Positions 1-6,179 of a stretch of 8,966 nt of DNA are shown here, one piece after another (within the stretch, counting starts at the first letter, position 1; each line of letters begins with the position of its first letter). The stretch spans positions 1 through 8,966 of the forward strand of contig JARFQZ010000309.1 of assembly GCA_029287515.1 (NCBI GenBank), given 5' to 3'. The notes beneath the pieces were generated by a model that was not told the DNA's origin, made no database searches, and saw only the letters and a list, made by a program, of their open reading frames with translations. The stretch comes from Lysobacterales bacterium (lineage in GTDB: Bacteria; Pseudomonadota; Gammaproteobacteria; Xanthomonadales; SZUA-36). The translations under genes and the position numbers were made by a program.

Positions 1-131
1 CGCACAATTTTCTGCACCGCTCGTTCCGTGATACCTACTTCGGTCGCTACATCACGGAGACGAACCTCCCGGTGGCGCGACAGGCATACAAGGACATGGC
101 CGTAATTGCTGAAAAAAGTCCAATCGCCCAT
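1..131 (-). CDS. Winged helix-turn-helix transcriptional regulator, N-terminal part (runs off left edge)
   Basis: The first 43 codons of a small DNA-binding regulator; the rest lies beyond position 1. The start is the ATG at 131-129, preceded by AGGA at 141-138 with 6-nt spacing. The protein begins MGDWTFFSNYGHVLVCL and continues with RLRDVATEVGITERAVQKIV. This is the usual opening of short MarR/ArsR-like winged-helix proteins: a WTF..N.GHVL first helix, then a helix-turn-helix in which 'LRDVATEVGI' is the first helix and 'TERAVQKIV' the recognition helix. Members of this type that I know are roughly 100-150 residues. It reads the same way as the operon upstream but is 79 nt from phzF and has its own promoter (161-189), so it is probably a separate unit, possibly with read-through. 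Its target and ligand cannot be told. The family call is by pattern recognition; the wing and any effector domain are not visible. Confidence 0.8.
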   Translation of the reverse strand, partial: MGDWTFFSNYGHVLVCLSRHREVRLRDVATEVGITERAVQKIV

Positions 132-160
132 GATATGTCCTGAAGGAGGTGTATGGATGA

Positions 161-189
161 ATTATATTTCGTGTTTCTACTTTCTTCAA
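161..189 (-). promoter_or_regulatory. Sigma70-type promoter for the partial HTH regulator
   Basis: On the minus strand there is a -35 box TTGAAG at 189-184 (4 of 6 matches to TTGACA), a 17-nt spacer, and a perfect -10 box TATAAT at 166-161. Transcription would begin near position 154, giving a leader of about 23 nt before the ATG at 131. The promoter lies in the only real intergenic gap of the window (132-210). No clear terminator is visible between the phzF stop at 211 and this promoter, so read-through from the operon is also possible. Confidence 0.75.
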
Positions 190-210
190 ATCCACCCTGG
201 CAGGTTGATT

Positions 211-1110
211 TCACGGAAGCAAAATCTCTCCCCTGCTCACCATGACGCAATCACCGCCGATACGGGTAGCGGTAACGGACCCTCCCGACTTGTGCGTTCG
301 AGCCTTCAGAATACTTGGCCTTCCCATCTCGACCCCCTGGGAAATGGTCCAGGAAAACTCGCCGGAATCTGCCGGATCGTGATGCGTCAGCAAGGCGGCC
401 AGGGCACAGTTGGCACTGCCGGTCGCCGGATCTTCAGGCACCCCATCGAGAGGGGCAAACATGCGCGCGTTGATATCGGCTTTCCCCGAACTCTGTACAT
501 AGAGGAGAATATCCGGTGGGATCGCCTTGCTGGCAAGGGCCTTCATCACCGATGTATTGAAGCTGGCCCTTTCCAGCGCATCCTGGCTGGCCAGCTCGAC
601 AATCAGGAAAGGCAATCCTACCCCGGCGACGCAGGGAGGATGCACACCCAGGTTGATATCGGCAACATCAAGTGAAAGCGCCGGCGCAGCAAGCTCGGGC
701 ATAACGACCTTGCCGATGTTCAATCCCTGCGGCGCCAGCAGTTCACACCATAGCCGGCTATCTTCCGTTCTGACGATCGAGACCTCCACGTTGCCGGCCT
801 CTTCTTCGAAAGTGACCACAGAATCGCCCGTGAGATCTCCGAGCAATCCGTTGCTGGCCAGTACAAAGGCAGTACCGATATTGGGATGACCGGCAAACGG
901 CACCTCCCTGGCCGGAGTAAAAATCCTGACTTTGCGGTCATGGCCTTTCTCTGGCGGCAGGACGAACGTCGTTTCTGAATAGTTGAATTCGTGAGCTATG
1001 TTCTGCATGTGCTCCGGGCTCAAGCCACGCGCATCCGGAATCACCGCCAGCTGATTGCCACCGAAAAGGCGGCGGGTGAATACGTCGCAGGTAAAAAACT
1101 CAACGTTCAC
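211..1110 (-). CDS. PhzF-family epimerase/isomerase-like protein (YddE-like)
   Basis: A 299-residue protein of the PhzF family, which has the two-lobed diaminopimelate-epimerase fold and acts by acid-base chemistry without a cofactor. The start is taken as GTG at 1110-1108 (VNVEFFTCDVFT), preceded by CAGGG at 1121-1117 with 6-nt spacing. The frame stays open to an ATG at 1344, but that extension lies inside the flavin reductase gene and does not look like the family. Family landmarks: FGGNQLAVIPD (16-26), EFNYSETTFV with the expected catalytic Glu at 46, PAREVPFAGHPNIGTAF around 66-82, and EDPATGSANCALAALL in the second lobe, followed by QGVEMGRPS. The length matches stand-alone PhzF proteins. 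No other phenazine gene is present, so this is one of the many family members of unknown substrate rather than a phenazine enzyme. It overlaps the reductase gene by 11 nt, suggesting translational coupling. The fold is certain; the reaction is not known. Confidence 0.9.
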   Translation of the reverse strand: MNVEFFTCDVFTRRLFGGNQLAVIPDARGLSPEHMQNIAHEFNYSETTFVLPPEKGHDRKVRIFTPAREVPFAGHPNIGTAFVLASNGLLGDLTGDSVVTFEEEAGNVEVSIVRTEDSRLWCELLAPQGLNIGKVVMPELAAPALSLDVADINLGVHPPCVAGVGLPFLIVELASQDALERASFNTSVMKALASKAIPPDILLYVQSSGKADINARMFAPLDGVPEDPATGSANCALAALLTHHDPADSGEFSWTISQGVEMGRPSILKARTHKSGGSVTATRIGGDCVMVSRGEILLP

Positions 1111-1642
1111 AGAATGCCCTGAATTCCGTGATGTATTTTTCCAAACGCTCCTGCAGCGCCTTATCCGTAAGTTCGCCACGTTCATCGAAAAGGCTGCCGG
1201 CACCGGATACCATGAGCCGCCCTCCCGACCAGTGGCGAGCGCCCAGGCTGCGAAACACCGGCAACCAGGCACTCTGAGCCATGACGGTGCCGAAACCGCC
1301 GGGAGAAGCGCCAATGACTGCAACAGGCTTGTCCCTGAAAACATTTTTCAGATTTCCGGAGGGGCGGGACAGCCAGTCGATGGTGTTCTTCAAAACCCCT
1401 GGAACGGAATTGTTGTATTCCGGTGATGCAAGAAGCAATCCCGAAGATTCGGCCAGTTGTTGCTTCAGGCGCAGCACAGAATCGGGGACGCCCGCCAATT
1501 CGATATCGCCGTCATACAAGGGCACGTCGCTGATATCACCCGGCTGTATGACTCCCGGCAACAGGTTTTGCGCTGTTCTCAGCAGCGACGTGTTATAGGA
1601 TCCTTTTCTGAGACTGCCTGAAATTCCGAGGATCGACGTCAT
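1100..1642 (-). CDS. NADPH-dependent FMN reductase family protein (flavodoxin-like quinone/chromate reductase type)
   Basis: A complete 180-residue flavodoxin-fold oxidoreductase. The N-terminus MTSILGISGSLRKGSYNT carries the FMN-phosphate loop (GSLRKGSYN, residues about 9-17). The middle has SPEYNNSVPGVLKNTIDWLS, the hallmark of the NADPH-dependent FMN reductase family (ChrR, azoreductase and ArsH relatives). It is followed by ASPGGFGTVMAQ, which lines the flavin. Such enzymes are cytoplasmic and pass two electrons from NAD(P)H through bound FMN to quinones, azo compounds, chromate or free flavin. The true acceptor cannot be read from sequence. The start ATG at 1642-1640 has the strongest ribosome site in the window (AAGGAG, 1653-1648). 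The stop (1102-1100) overlaps the PhzF gene by 11 nt, and the barrel gene ends 10 nt upstream. The well-preserved flavin motifs make the family call firm. Confidence 0.93.
   Translation of the reverse strand: MTSILGISGSLRKGSYNTSLLRTAQNLLPGVIQPGDISDVPLYDGDIELAGVPDSVLRLKQQLAESSGLLLASPEYNNSVPGVLKNTIDWLSRPSGNLKNVFRDKPVAVIGASPGGFGTVMAQSAWLPVFRSLGARHWSGGRLMVSGAGSLFDERGELTDKALQERLEKYITEFRAFCER
1117..1121 (-). promoter_or_regulatory. Ribosome binding site that sets the PhzF GTG start
   Basis: CAGGG on the minus strand (1121-1117), 6 nt before the GTG at 1110. It sits inside the last codons of the flavin reductase gene. It supports this GTG over the in-frame ATG at 1344. Confidence 0.6.
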
Positions 1643-1647
1643 GTTTT

Positions 1648-1653
1648 CTCCTT
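1648..1653 (-). promoter_or_regulatory. Strong Shine-Dalgarno of the FMN reductase gene
   Basis: AAGGAG on the minus strand (1653-1648), 5 nt before the ATG at 1642, and overlapping the TAA stop of the outer-membrane barrel gene (1655-1653). It is the closest match to consensus among the operon's ribosome sites. This gene may therefore be translated well independently of its upstream neighbour. Confidence 0.8.
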
Positions 1654-2831
1654 TACCACGGGTGCCCTACCTGGATGTAGTAGTTCCAATCCTCCGGGCC
1701 ACGCGCGATGTCGACGCCAACCCACACGTTGTGTGCTTGGAAAATATTGTACCGGGCGCCAAATCCAAAATTATAGATGCTGTCCGGATTCTCATAAATC
1801 GGAAAATCATCACTCGTGTAACCCAGGCCTCCGAAAGCGGAAACCTCCCACTTCGGTCTCAACAGGTAACGCGCTTCAACTTCCGCGGCGCCCGCGATCT
1901 TGTTCTGGTAACGCAGGGCGGGAACACCCCGTAATTTGACAAACGGGACGGCAAAAAACGGCACCCGGCCATCCACGGCCGAAACATCGAGCCTCAGGCC
2001 GAGAGTGAACTTCTCGGTGAAACTGTGGAACGACAGGGCTTTCAGCGTACCGGACCAATAATTGTAATCGCCGCCAATGGCTTCGTCGTATCGCCAGATA
2101 CTTAAATCCACCAGTTGCCCGGTTCGGGGATTCATCGTGTTGTCCCGGGTTTCATAGGCCGCCTTGAGGGCGACCCCCACATTCTGAAAATCCGCCGAGA
2201 ACCGTCCTTCGTCCTGTTCGTCCGGCAACCCGAACCCGAAGGTGTTGTCGGCATCGAGGTAGCTTGCTGCGAATCCCAGCATGAAGTTACTGTCAGCCAC
2301 CCTGAATTTCATATCCTGGTAAATAAACGATGCCTCCATGCTGAAATCGACCGGCAGGCCAAAAACATAAATGCTGGAGTTGATTTTTGCCGCGGCCAGC
2401 AGCCCCGTGTAGCGTATGGAATCGTTACGCCAGTTGTTGCTGTGGCCAACACCACCGAACCAGGATTCGCTGTTCGTATATGCTCCGGCAACGCCTGTCA
2501 CTACCGGCGGCGCTTTCCGCGGCGCCGCAGAATCCACCATGGACTCGAGCGTGGCGAACCTCGTCTCATCGGACTTGCCGGATTTCACAGGATGAAACAG
2601 CGCGAGTGCAAGACCCAGGCCTTCTCCGATGGCCGGTTCGGTGATGAAGATCGGAATGGGCAGAAGCCGAAACCGGTCTTCTTCCTCTTTTTCTTTCCCG
2701 TCGTCTTCTGTTTCCGGACTTTCAGCCGCTTTCTCCGGTCCTTCCATGGGAATTGTTTCGACATCAGCGCACGCCAACCCTGCCAGCGCCAGCTGGGCAA
2801 GAAACATCCATAGCAGAACCCATCTCAACAC
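1653..2831 (-). CDS. Outer-membrane beta-barrel protein, Omp85/BamA C-terminal barrel type without POTRA domains
   Basis: A 392-residue exported protein from the GTG at 2831, which has AGGT 6 nt upstream (2841-2838). An ATG at 2807 would shorten the signal peptide; the frame also runs open to 2990 inside fadH but that part looks like out-of-frame translation. Residues 1-22 form a signal peptide (VLRWVLLWMFLAQLALAGLACA) ending at ACA, just before DVET. Next is a charged, Glu/Asp-rich linker (about 24-54), then LLPIPIFITEPAIGEGLGLALALFH (57-80), typical of single-barrel 'surface antigen' proteins. TRDNTMNPRTGQLVDLSI (228-245) resembles the TRDN..NP.RG strand of Omp85 barrels. KLRGVPALRYQNK (299-311) corresponds to the conserved loop-6 RG motif, with Val where Phe or Tyr is usual. 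Alternating aromatic strands run to a C-terminal Trp, a plausible but non-standard beta-signal. No POTRA repeat fits in the roughly 30-residue linker. Substrate and function are unknown. Confidence 0.85.
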   Translation of the reverse strand: MLRWVLLWMFLAQLALAGLACADVETIPMEGPEKAAESPETEDDGKEKEEEDRFRLLPIPIFITEPAIGEGLGLALALFHPVKSGKSDETRFATLESMVDSAAPRKAPPVVTGVAGAYTNSESWFGGVGHSNNWRNDSIRYTGLLAAAKINSSIYVFGLPVDFSMEASFIYQDMKFRVADSNFMLGFAASYLDADNTFGFGLPDEQDEGRFSADFQNVGVALKAAYETRDNTMNPRTGQLVDLSIWRYDEAIGGDYNYWSGTLKALSFHSFTEKFTLGLRLDVSAVDGRVPFFAVPFVKLRGVPALRYQNKIAGAAEVEARYLLRPKWEVSAFGGLGYTSDDFPIYENPDSIYNFGFGARYNIFQAHNVWVGVDIARGPEDWNYYIQVGHPW

Positions 2832-2837
2832 CTGGTG

Positions 2838-2841
2838 ACCT
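2838..2841 (-). promoter_or_regulatory. Ribosome binding site that sets the barrel-protein GTG start
   Basis: AGGT on the minus strand (2841-2838), sharing two bases with the fadH TAG stop (2842-2840) and placed 6 nt before the GTG at 2831. It favours GTG 2831 over the ATG at 2807. It also gives the signal peptide an arginine near its N-terminus. Confidence 0.55.
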
Positions 2842-4870
2842 AAATCGCTGCCGCCAGCTCCGAACCCTGCCGGATGGCCCGTTTTGCATCCAGCTCTGCC
2901 GCCACATCGGCGCCCCCTATCAGGTGTACCCGGATACCGGCAGATTCGAGGGGTTCTTTCAGGTCCCTGCAAGGCAGTTGTCCGGCACACAGGATGACAT
3001 GATCCACTTCGAGCAGTTCCTCCTTGCCGTCGTGTTCAATGTGCAAACCAAATTCGTCAATTCTCTTGTAGCTGACGCCCGCCAGCATCCTGACTCCCCG
3101 GGTCCGAAGACTGAGCCGGTGCACCCAGCCCGTGGTTTTGCCCAGGCCTTTGCCCGGCTTGCTGGACTTGCGTTGCAGCAGCCAGATTTCCCGCGCCAGC
3201 GGTTCCGGGTCTGCTGCCACGTCTTTGACGCCTCCGCGCGCCTCCAGGCTCATGTCAATACCCCATTCGCGTGCGAATTCCTCGGGACTCGGGAATTCCG
3301 GCCCATCATGGTGAGCATGCCCCAGGAATTCAGAAACATCGAAGCCGATACCCCCGGCCCCGATGACCGCGACCTTCTTGCCAACCTCGGCATCGTTCCT
3401 CAGCACATCGATGTAACTCAGCACTTTCTCATGGTCTATCCCTTCGATATCGGGTGTTCGCGGCGTCACCCCGGTGGCAAGAATGACCTCGTCGTATACT
3501 TTCAGGGCCTCCACATCTGCACGAACCCCGAGGCGGACATCAACACCTTTGAGCTCGAGCTGCCGGCTGTAATATTTCAACGACTCGTAAAACTCTTCCT
3601 TGCCGGGAATCCTTTTCGCCATATTGAACTGACCGCCGATCTCCGCAGCGGCATCAAATAACGTAACCCGGTGACCGCGCTCCGCGGCAACACACGCAAA
3701 TGCCAGGCCGGCAGGCCCAGCACCCACCACCGCCAGGTTTTTATGGTGGGTGGAAGGCGTATAATTCAGTTCGGTTTCCCTGCAGGCTCTTGGATTCAGC
3801 AGACAGGAAGCCGTCTGCCGGCTGAACGTATGGTCCAGGCATGCCTGGTTGCAAGCGATGCAGACGTTGATTTCATCTGCCCTGCCGCTGGCAGCCTTGG
3901 TCACGAACTCAGCATCGGCCAGCAGTGGCCGCGCCATGGAGACCATGTCCGCGTCACCGTCTGACAGCACTTTTTCCGCCACTTCGGGGGTATTGATGCG
4001 GTTTGTCGTCACCAGGGGAATTCCCACCTCGCCCTTTAGCTTGCGGGTCACCCAGGAAAACCCGGCCCTTGGCACCATCGTGGCAATGGTCGGAATCCGG
4101 GCTTCATGCCAGCCTATCCCGGTATTGATGATCGTGGCGCCGGCAGCTTCAATCGCCCGGGCCTGATCCACGATTTCATCCCAGCTGTTGCCATCCGGAA
4201 CGAGGTCCAGCATGGACAGCCGGTAAATGATGATAAAGTCCGGGCCGACAGCCTCCCTGATACGGCTGACGATTTCAACGGCGATCCGGTAGCGTTTGCT
4301 GGCATCGCCTCCCCACTCATCCTTCCTGCGATTGACCCGCGGCGTGGTGAATTCGTTAATAAAATAACCTTCAGACCCCATCACCTCGACGCCATCGTAT
4401 CCGGCCTTTTTCGCCAGCCTCGCTGCGCGGACAAACCCACGGATTTCGCGCCTGACCCCGCGGGCCGACAATGCCCTGGGCTTGAACGGCGTGATCGGAG
4501 ACTGGATGGCGCTGGGCGCCACGGCAAGGGGGTGGTAGCCATAGCGGCCTGAATGCAGGATCTGCATACAGATCCTGCCGTCATGCTCGTGTACTGCGTC
4601 GGTCACTTTGCGATGATGCCTGACCTGCCAGGGAAACATCATGGACGACGCAAAAGGCGCCAGCCAGCCGGAAACGGTGGGCGCCATGCCCCCGGTGACA
4701 ATCAGGCCGACTCCCCCGGCCGCCCTTTCCGCAAAGTAGGCCGCCAGCCTTGGATAGTCCCTGGCGCGGTCCTCCAGACCGGTGTGCATGGAACCCATCA
4801 GAACCCGGTTCTTCAAAGTGACGAATCCGAGGTCCAGGGGAGATAGAAGTTGTGGAAATTGTTGCGTCAT
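2840..4870 (-). CDS. fadH: 2,4-dienoyl-CoA reductase (NADPH), FadH-type iron-sulfur flavoenzyme
   Basis: A complete 676-residue enzyme, close to the length of E. coli FadH (about 670). FadH reduces 2,4-dienoyl-CoA to enoyl-CoA with NADPH, so unsaturated fatty acids can enter beta-oxidation. Domain 1 (about 1-330) is an Old Yellow Enzyme-type FMN TIM barrel: NRVLMGSMHTGLE (21-33), QILHSGRYGYHP (103-114), the proposed catalytic Tyr at 169 in GSEGYFINEF, and His at 255 in GIGWHEARIP. The 4Fe-4S cluster ligands are Cys 337, 340, 344 and 356 (CIACNQAC...SCLLNP). The C-terminal part holds a FAD-binding GAGPAGLA (383-390) and a second nucleotide fold GAGGIGFD (504-511). All key residues are present. 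The start ATG at 4870 overlaps the phosphorylase stop as ATGA and has only a weak ribosome site, suggesting translational coupling. A related NADH:flavin oxidoreductase with another enone substrate is possible, but the two catalytic residues match FadH. Confidence 0.93.
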   Translation of the reverse strand: MTQQFPQLLSPLDLGFVTLKNRVLMGSMHTGLEDRARDYPRLAAYFAERAAGGVGLIVTGGMAPTVSGWLAPFASSMMFPWQVRHHRKVTDAVHEHDGRICMQILHSGRYGYHPLAVAPSAIQSPITPFKPRALSARGVRREIRGFVRAARLAKKAGYDGVEVMGSEGYFINEFTTPRVNRRKDEWGGDASKRYRIAVEIVSRIREAVGPDFIIIYRLSMLDLVPDGNSWDEIVDQARAIEAAGATIINTGIGWHEARIPTIATMVPRAGFSWVTRKLKGEVGIPLVTTNRINTPEVAEKVLSDGDADMVSMARPLLADAEFVTKAASGRADEINVCIACNQACLDHTFSRQTASCLLNPRACRETELNYTPSTHHKNLAVVGAGPAGLAFACVAAERGHRVTLFDAAAEIGGQFNMAKRIPGKEEFYESLKYYSRQLELKGVDVRLGVRADVEALKVYDEVILATGVTPRTPDIEGIDHEKVLSYIDVLRNDAEVGKKVAVIGAGGIGFDVSEFLGHAHHDGPEFPSPEEFAREWGIDMSLEARGGVKDVAADPEPLAREIWLLQRKSSKPGKGLGKTTGWVHRLSLRTRGVRMLAGVSYKRIDEFGLHIEHDGKEELLEVDHVILCAGQLPCRDLKEPLESAGIRVHLIGGADVAAELDAKRAIRQGSELAAAI

Positions 4871-5631
4871 GAGGCTTGATCCGAGTTACTGAGTGTTTGC
4901 ACCAGGGCTTTGAGGAGAGCCCTTACCCTGCTCATAGGTTCCCGCAGTGTTTCTGCAATGTCATCCTCCGAGATCAAGTCATCGCCAACTCCGGCGCCCC
5001 AGTTCGAAACCACTGCAATACCTGCGTAATCGAGGCCAAGCTCACGGGCGAGCCCTGCTTCGGGCAAAGACGTCATCCCCGCCATGTCACAGCCATCCCG
5101 GCGCGCCTTTTCAATCTCTGCCGCGCTCTCCAGCCGTGGCCCCTGGAAGACCCCGATACACCCGCCGTCGACAAGCTCCAGCCCGATCCGGTCAGCGCTG
5201 TGCAGCAATGCCCGGCGCAGCGGACCCTCGTAAGGGTTCGTAAAATCTACGTGCACCAGGGGCACATGTTCTGAATCACTGTAACTGTGTTCACGGCCCC
5301 AGCTGTAATCAATCAGCTGGTCTGGCGCAGCCAGCGAACCCGGCCCGTAAGCATCCGTAATGCCTCCGACTGCTGAAACCGCCAGCACCTGCCCGGCCCC
5401 TGCTTCCTTCAGGGCCCATAGATTGGCCCGGTAATTCACCAGGTGAGGAGGGAACCGGTGCGGACTTCCGTGCCTTGGAAGAAATAGCAAACGGAGGGGA
5501 TCCTTTTCTATCACCCGGATGGGCGCGGAGGGCAAGCCGTATGGGGTGTCAATGTCGAGTGCGTCGGCATGATCTTCGAGTTCAGTAAGGCCGGTCCCTC
5601 CCACCAGCGCAAGCGTTGGTTCTGATGTCAC
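4867..5631 (-). CDS. S-methyl-5'-thioinosine phosphorylase (MTIP)
   Basis: A 254-residue cytoplasmic enzyme of the MTAP/PNP family. It would split S-methyl-5'-thioinosine with phosphate into hypoxanthine and methylthioribose-1-phosphate. The start is GTG at 5631, inside a TAGTG that overlaps the hpt stop by one base, with GGAGGG 6 nt upstream. An ATG at 5697 would add 22 unlikely residues from within hpt. Landmarks: ALVGGTGLTELED (8-20), FLPRHGSPHRFPPHLVNYRA (50-69; phosphate and ribose site), VLAVSAVGGI (82-91), QGPRLES (163-169) and GMTSLPEAGLARELGL (185-200). The base-recognition loop reads VVSNWGAG with Asn210 and Gly212. True methylthioadenosine phosphorylases have Asp residues here, while the characterised Pseudomonas aeruginosa MTIP (PA3004) has Asn and Ala. 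This favours a 6-oxopurine substrate. The adjacent hpt would take the hypoxanthine product. The stop overlaps fadH by 4 nt. A guanosine/inosine phosphorylase activity is a less likely alternative. Confidence 0.9.
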   Translation of the reverse strand: MTSEPTLALVGGTGLTELEDHADALDIDTPYGLPSAPIRVIEKDPLRLLFLPRHGSPHRFPPHLVNYRANLWALKEAGAGQVLAVSAVGGITDAYGPGSLAAPDQLIDYSWGREHSYSDSEHVPLVHVDFTNPYEGPLRRALLHSADRIGLELVDGGCIGVFQGPRLESAAEIEKARRDGCDMAGMTSLPEAGLARELGLDYAGIAVVSNWGAGVGDDLISEDDIAETLREPMSRVRALLKALVQTLSNSDQAS

Positions 5632-6179
5632 TAAATACCCTCCAGCGCCCTGATTTCGTCCAGGTGCCGCCAATGCTCGTAGGCATCCATGCCACATCCG
5701 AAAATATACTTGTCTTCTACTTCCATTCCGATGAATTCGGGTTTTTTGGCGGTCGTTTCACGGTCATGGATTTTACGCACCAGCACGGCGCTGTTGACCG
5801 TTCGCGCACCTCGTGACTCGCAGTATCTTTCGATCATTTCAAGCGTCAGACCGATGTCGTAAATGTCGTCCACAATCAGTACATCGTGTGCTTCCAGATT
5901 GAGCCGGGGCGGCACACGAAACTCGATTTCTCCTCCCTCGGTCTGCCCGGCGTAACGCGTGGCATGCACGAAATCCATCTGGACGGGCATGTTCAGTTTC
6001 GCCGCAAGCCAGGCCGCCGGCATCACTGCCCCTGTCATCACGATCAACAGGACGATTTCCCGGTCGCCGTAATGGGCGTTGATCTGTTCCGCCATGCCGT
6101 CGATCGCAGCCTCTACCTGTCGCCGGGTCGCGAGTATGGATGACTGTTTCAGCACTTCTCTTGGATCCGGATCTGTCAT
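5631..6179 (-). CDS. hpt: Hypoxanthine(-guanine) phosphoribosyltransferase
   Basis: A complete 182-residue type I phosphoribosyltransferase, converting hypoxanthine (perhaps guanine) plus PRPP to IMP (or GMP) in the cytoplasm. The PRPP-binding motif is VLIVDDIYDIGLTL (100-113), with the acidic pair Asp104-Asp105. The position that is usually Thr, Glu or similar after 'DD-I-x-D' is Ile109. A Lys at 136 (AVLVRKIHDR) is where the purine-O6-binding Lys of HPRTs sits. The C-terminus DKYIFGCGMDAYEHWRHL matches the Pseudomonas-type Hpt, whose ending reads almost the same. MTGAVMPAAWLAAKL (49-63) is the PPi/ribose loop region. The ATG at 6179 overlaps the MscS stop as ATGA, with a modest AGAGAG upstream. 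Its stop overlaps the MTIP start by one base (TAGTG). The tight link to MTIP indicates a shared job in hypoxanthine recovery from methylthioinosine. Confidence 0.92.
   Translation of the reverse strand: MTDPDPREVLKQSSILATRRQVEAAIDGMAEQINAHYGDREIVLLIVMTGAVMPAAWLAAKLNMPVQMDFVHATRYAGQTEGGEIEFRVPPRLNLEAHDVLIVDDIYDIGLTLEMIERYCESRGARTVNSAVLVRKIHDRETTAKKPEFIGMEVEDKYIFGCGMDAYEHWRHLDEIRALEGI
5638..5643 (-). promoter_or_regulatory. Ribosome binding site that sets the MTIP GTG start
   Basis: GGAGGG on the minus strand (5643-5638) lies 6 nt before the GTG at 5631 and within the last codons of hpt. The strength and spacing make this GTG the preferred start over the ATG at 5697, and allow re-initiation by ribosomes ending hpt. 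Confidence 0.8.

Noticed and set aside
191..206. Short inverted repeat CCTGCCAGG after phzF as a terminator
   Set aside because: The arms are only 4 bases with almost no loop, and no T-run follows on the minus strand.
1770..1798. TATAAT on the minus strand at 1775-1770, as a possible internal promoter before the FMN reductase
   Set aside because: The hexamer encodes part of the barrel protein (SIYNF), and the -35 position (TTTATG at 1798-1793) is a poor match.
2762..2831. Lipoprotein lipobox at GLAC in the barrel protein's signal peptide
   Set aside because: The -3 residue is Gly rather than Leu or similar, and the ACA site one step later fits ordinary signal peptidase I. Outer-membrane barrels are not usually lipidated.
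2832..2990. N-terminal extension of the barrel protein to an ATG at 2990
   Set aside because: This stretch is inside the fadH coding region in another frame, is rich in Arg, Gly, Pro and Cys, and would bury the signal peptide. The GTG at 2831 with its own ribosome site is better.
2753..3661. Long open frame on the plus strand opposite fadH
   Set aside because: It is antisense to an intact fadH with all catalytic and cluster residues, shows no recognisable domain, and has composition expected from reading GC-rich coding DNA backwards.
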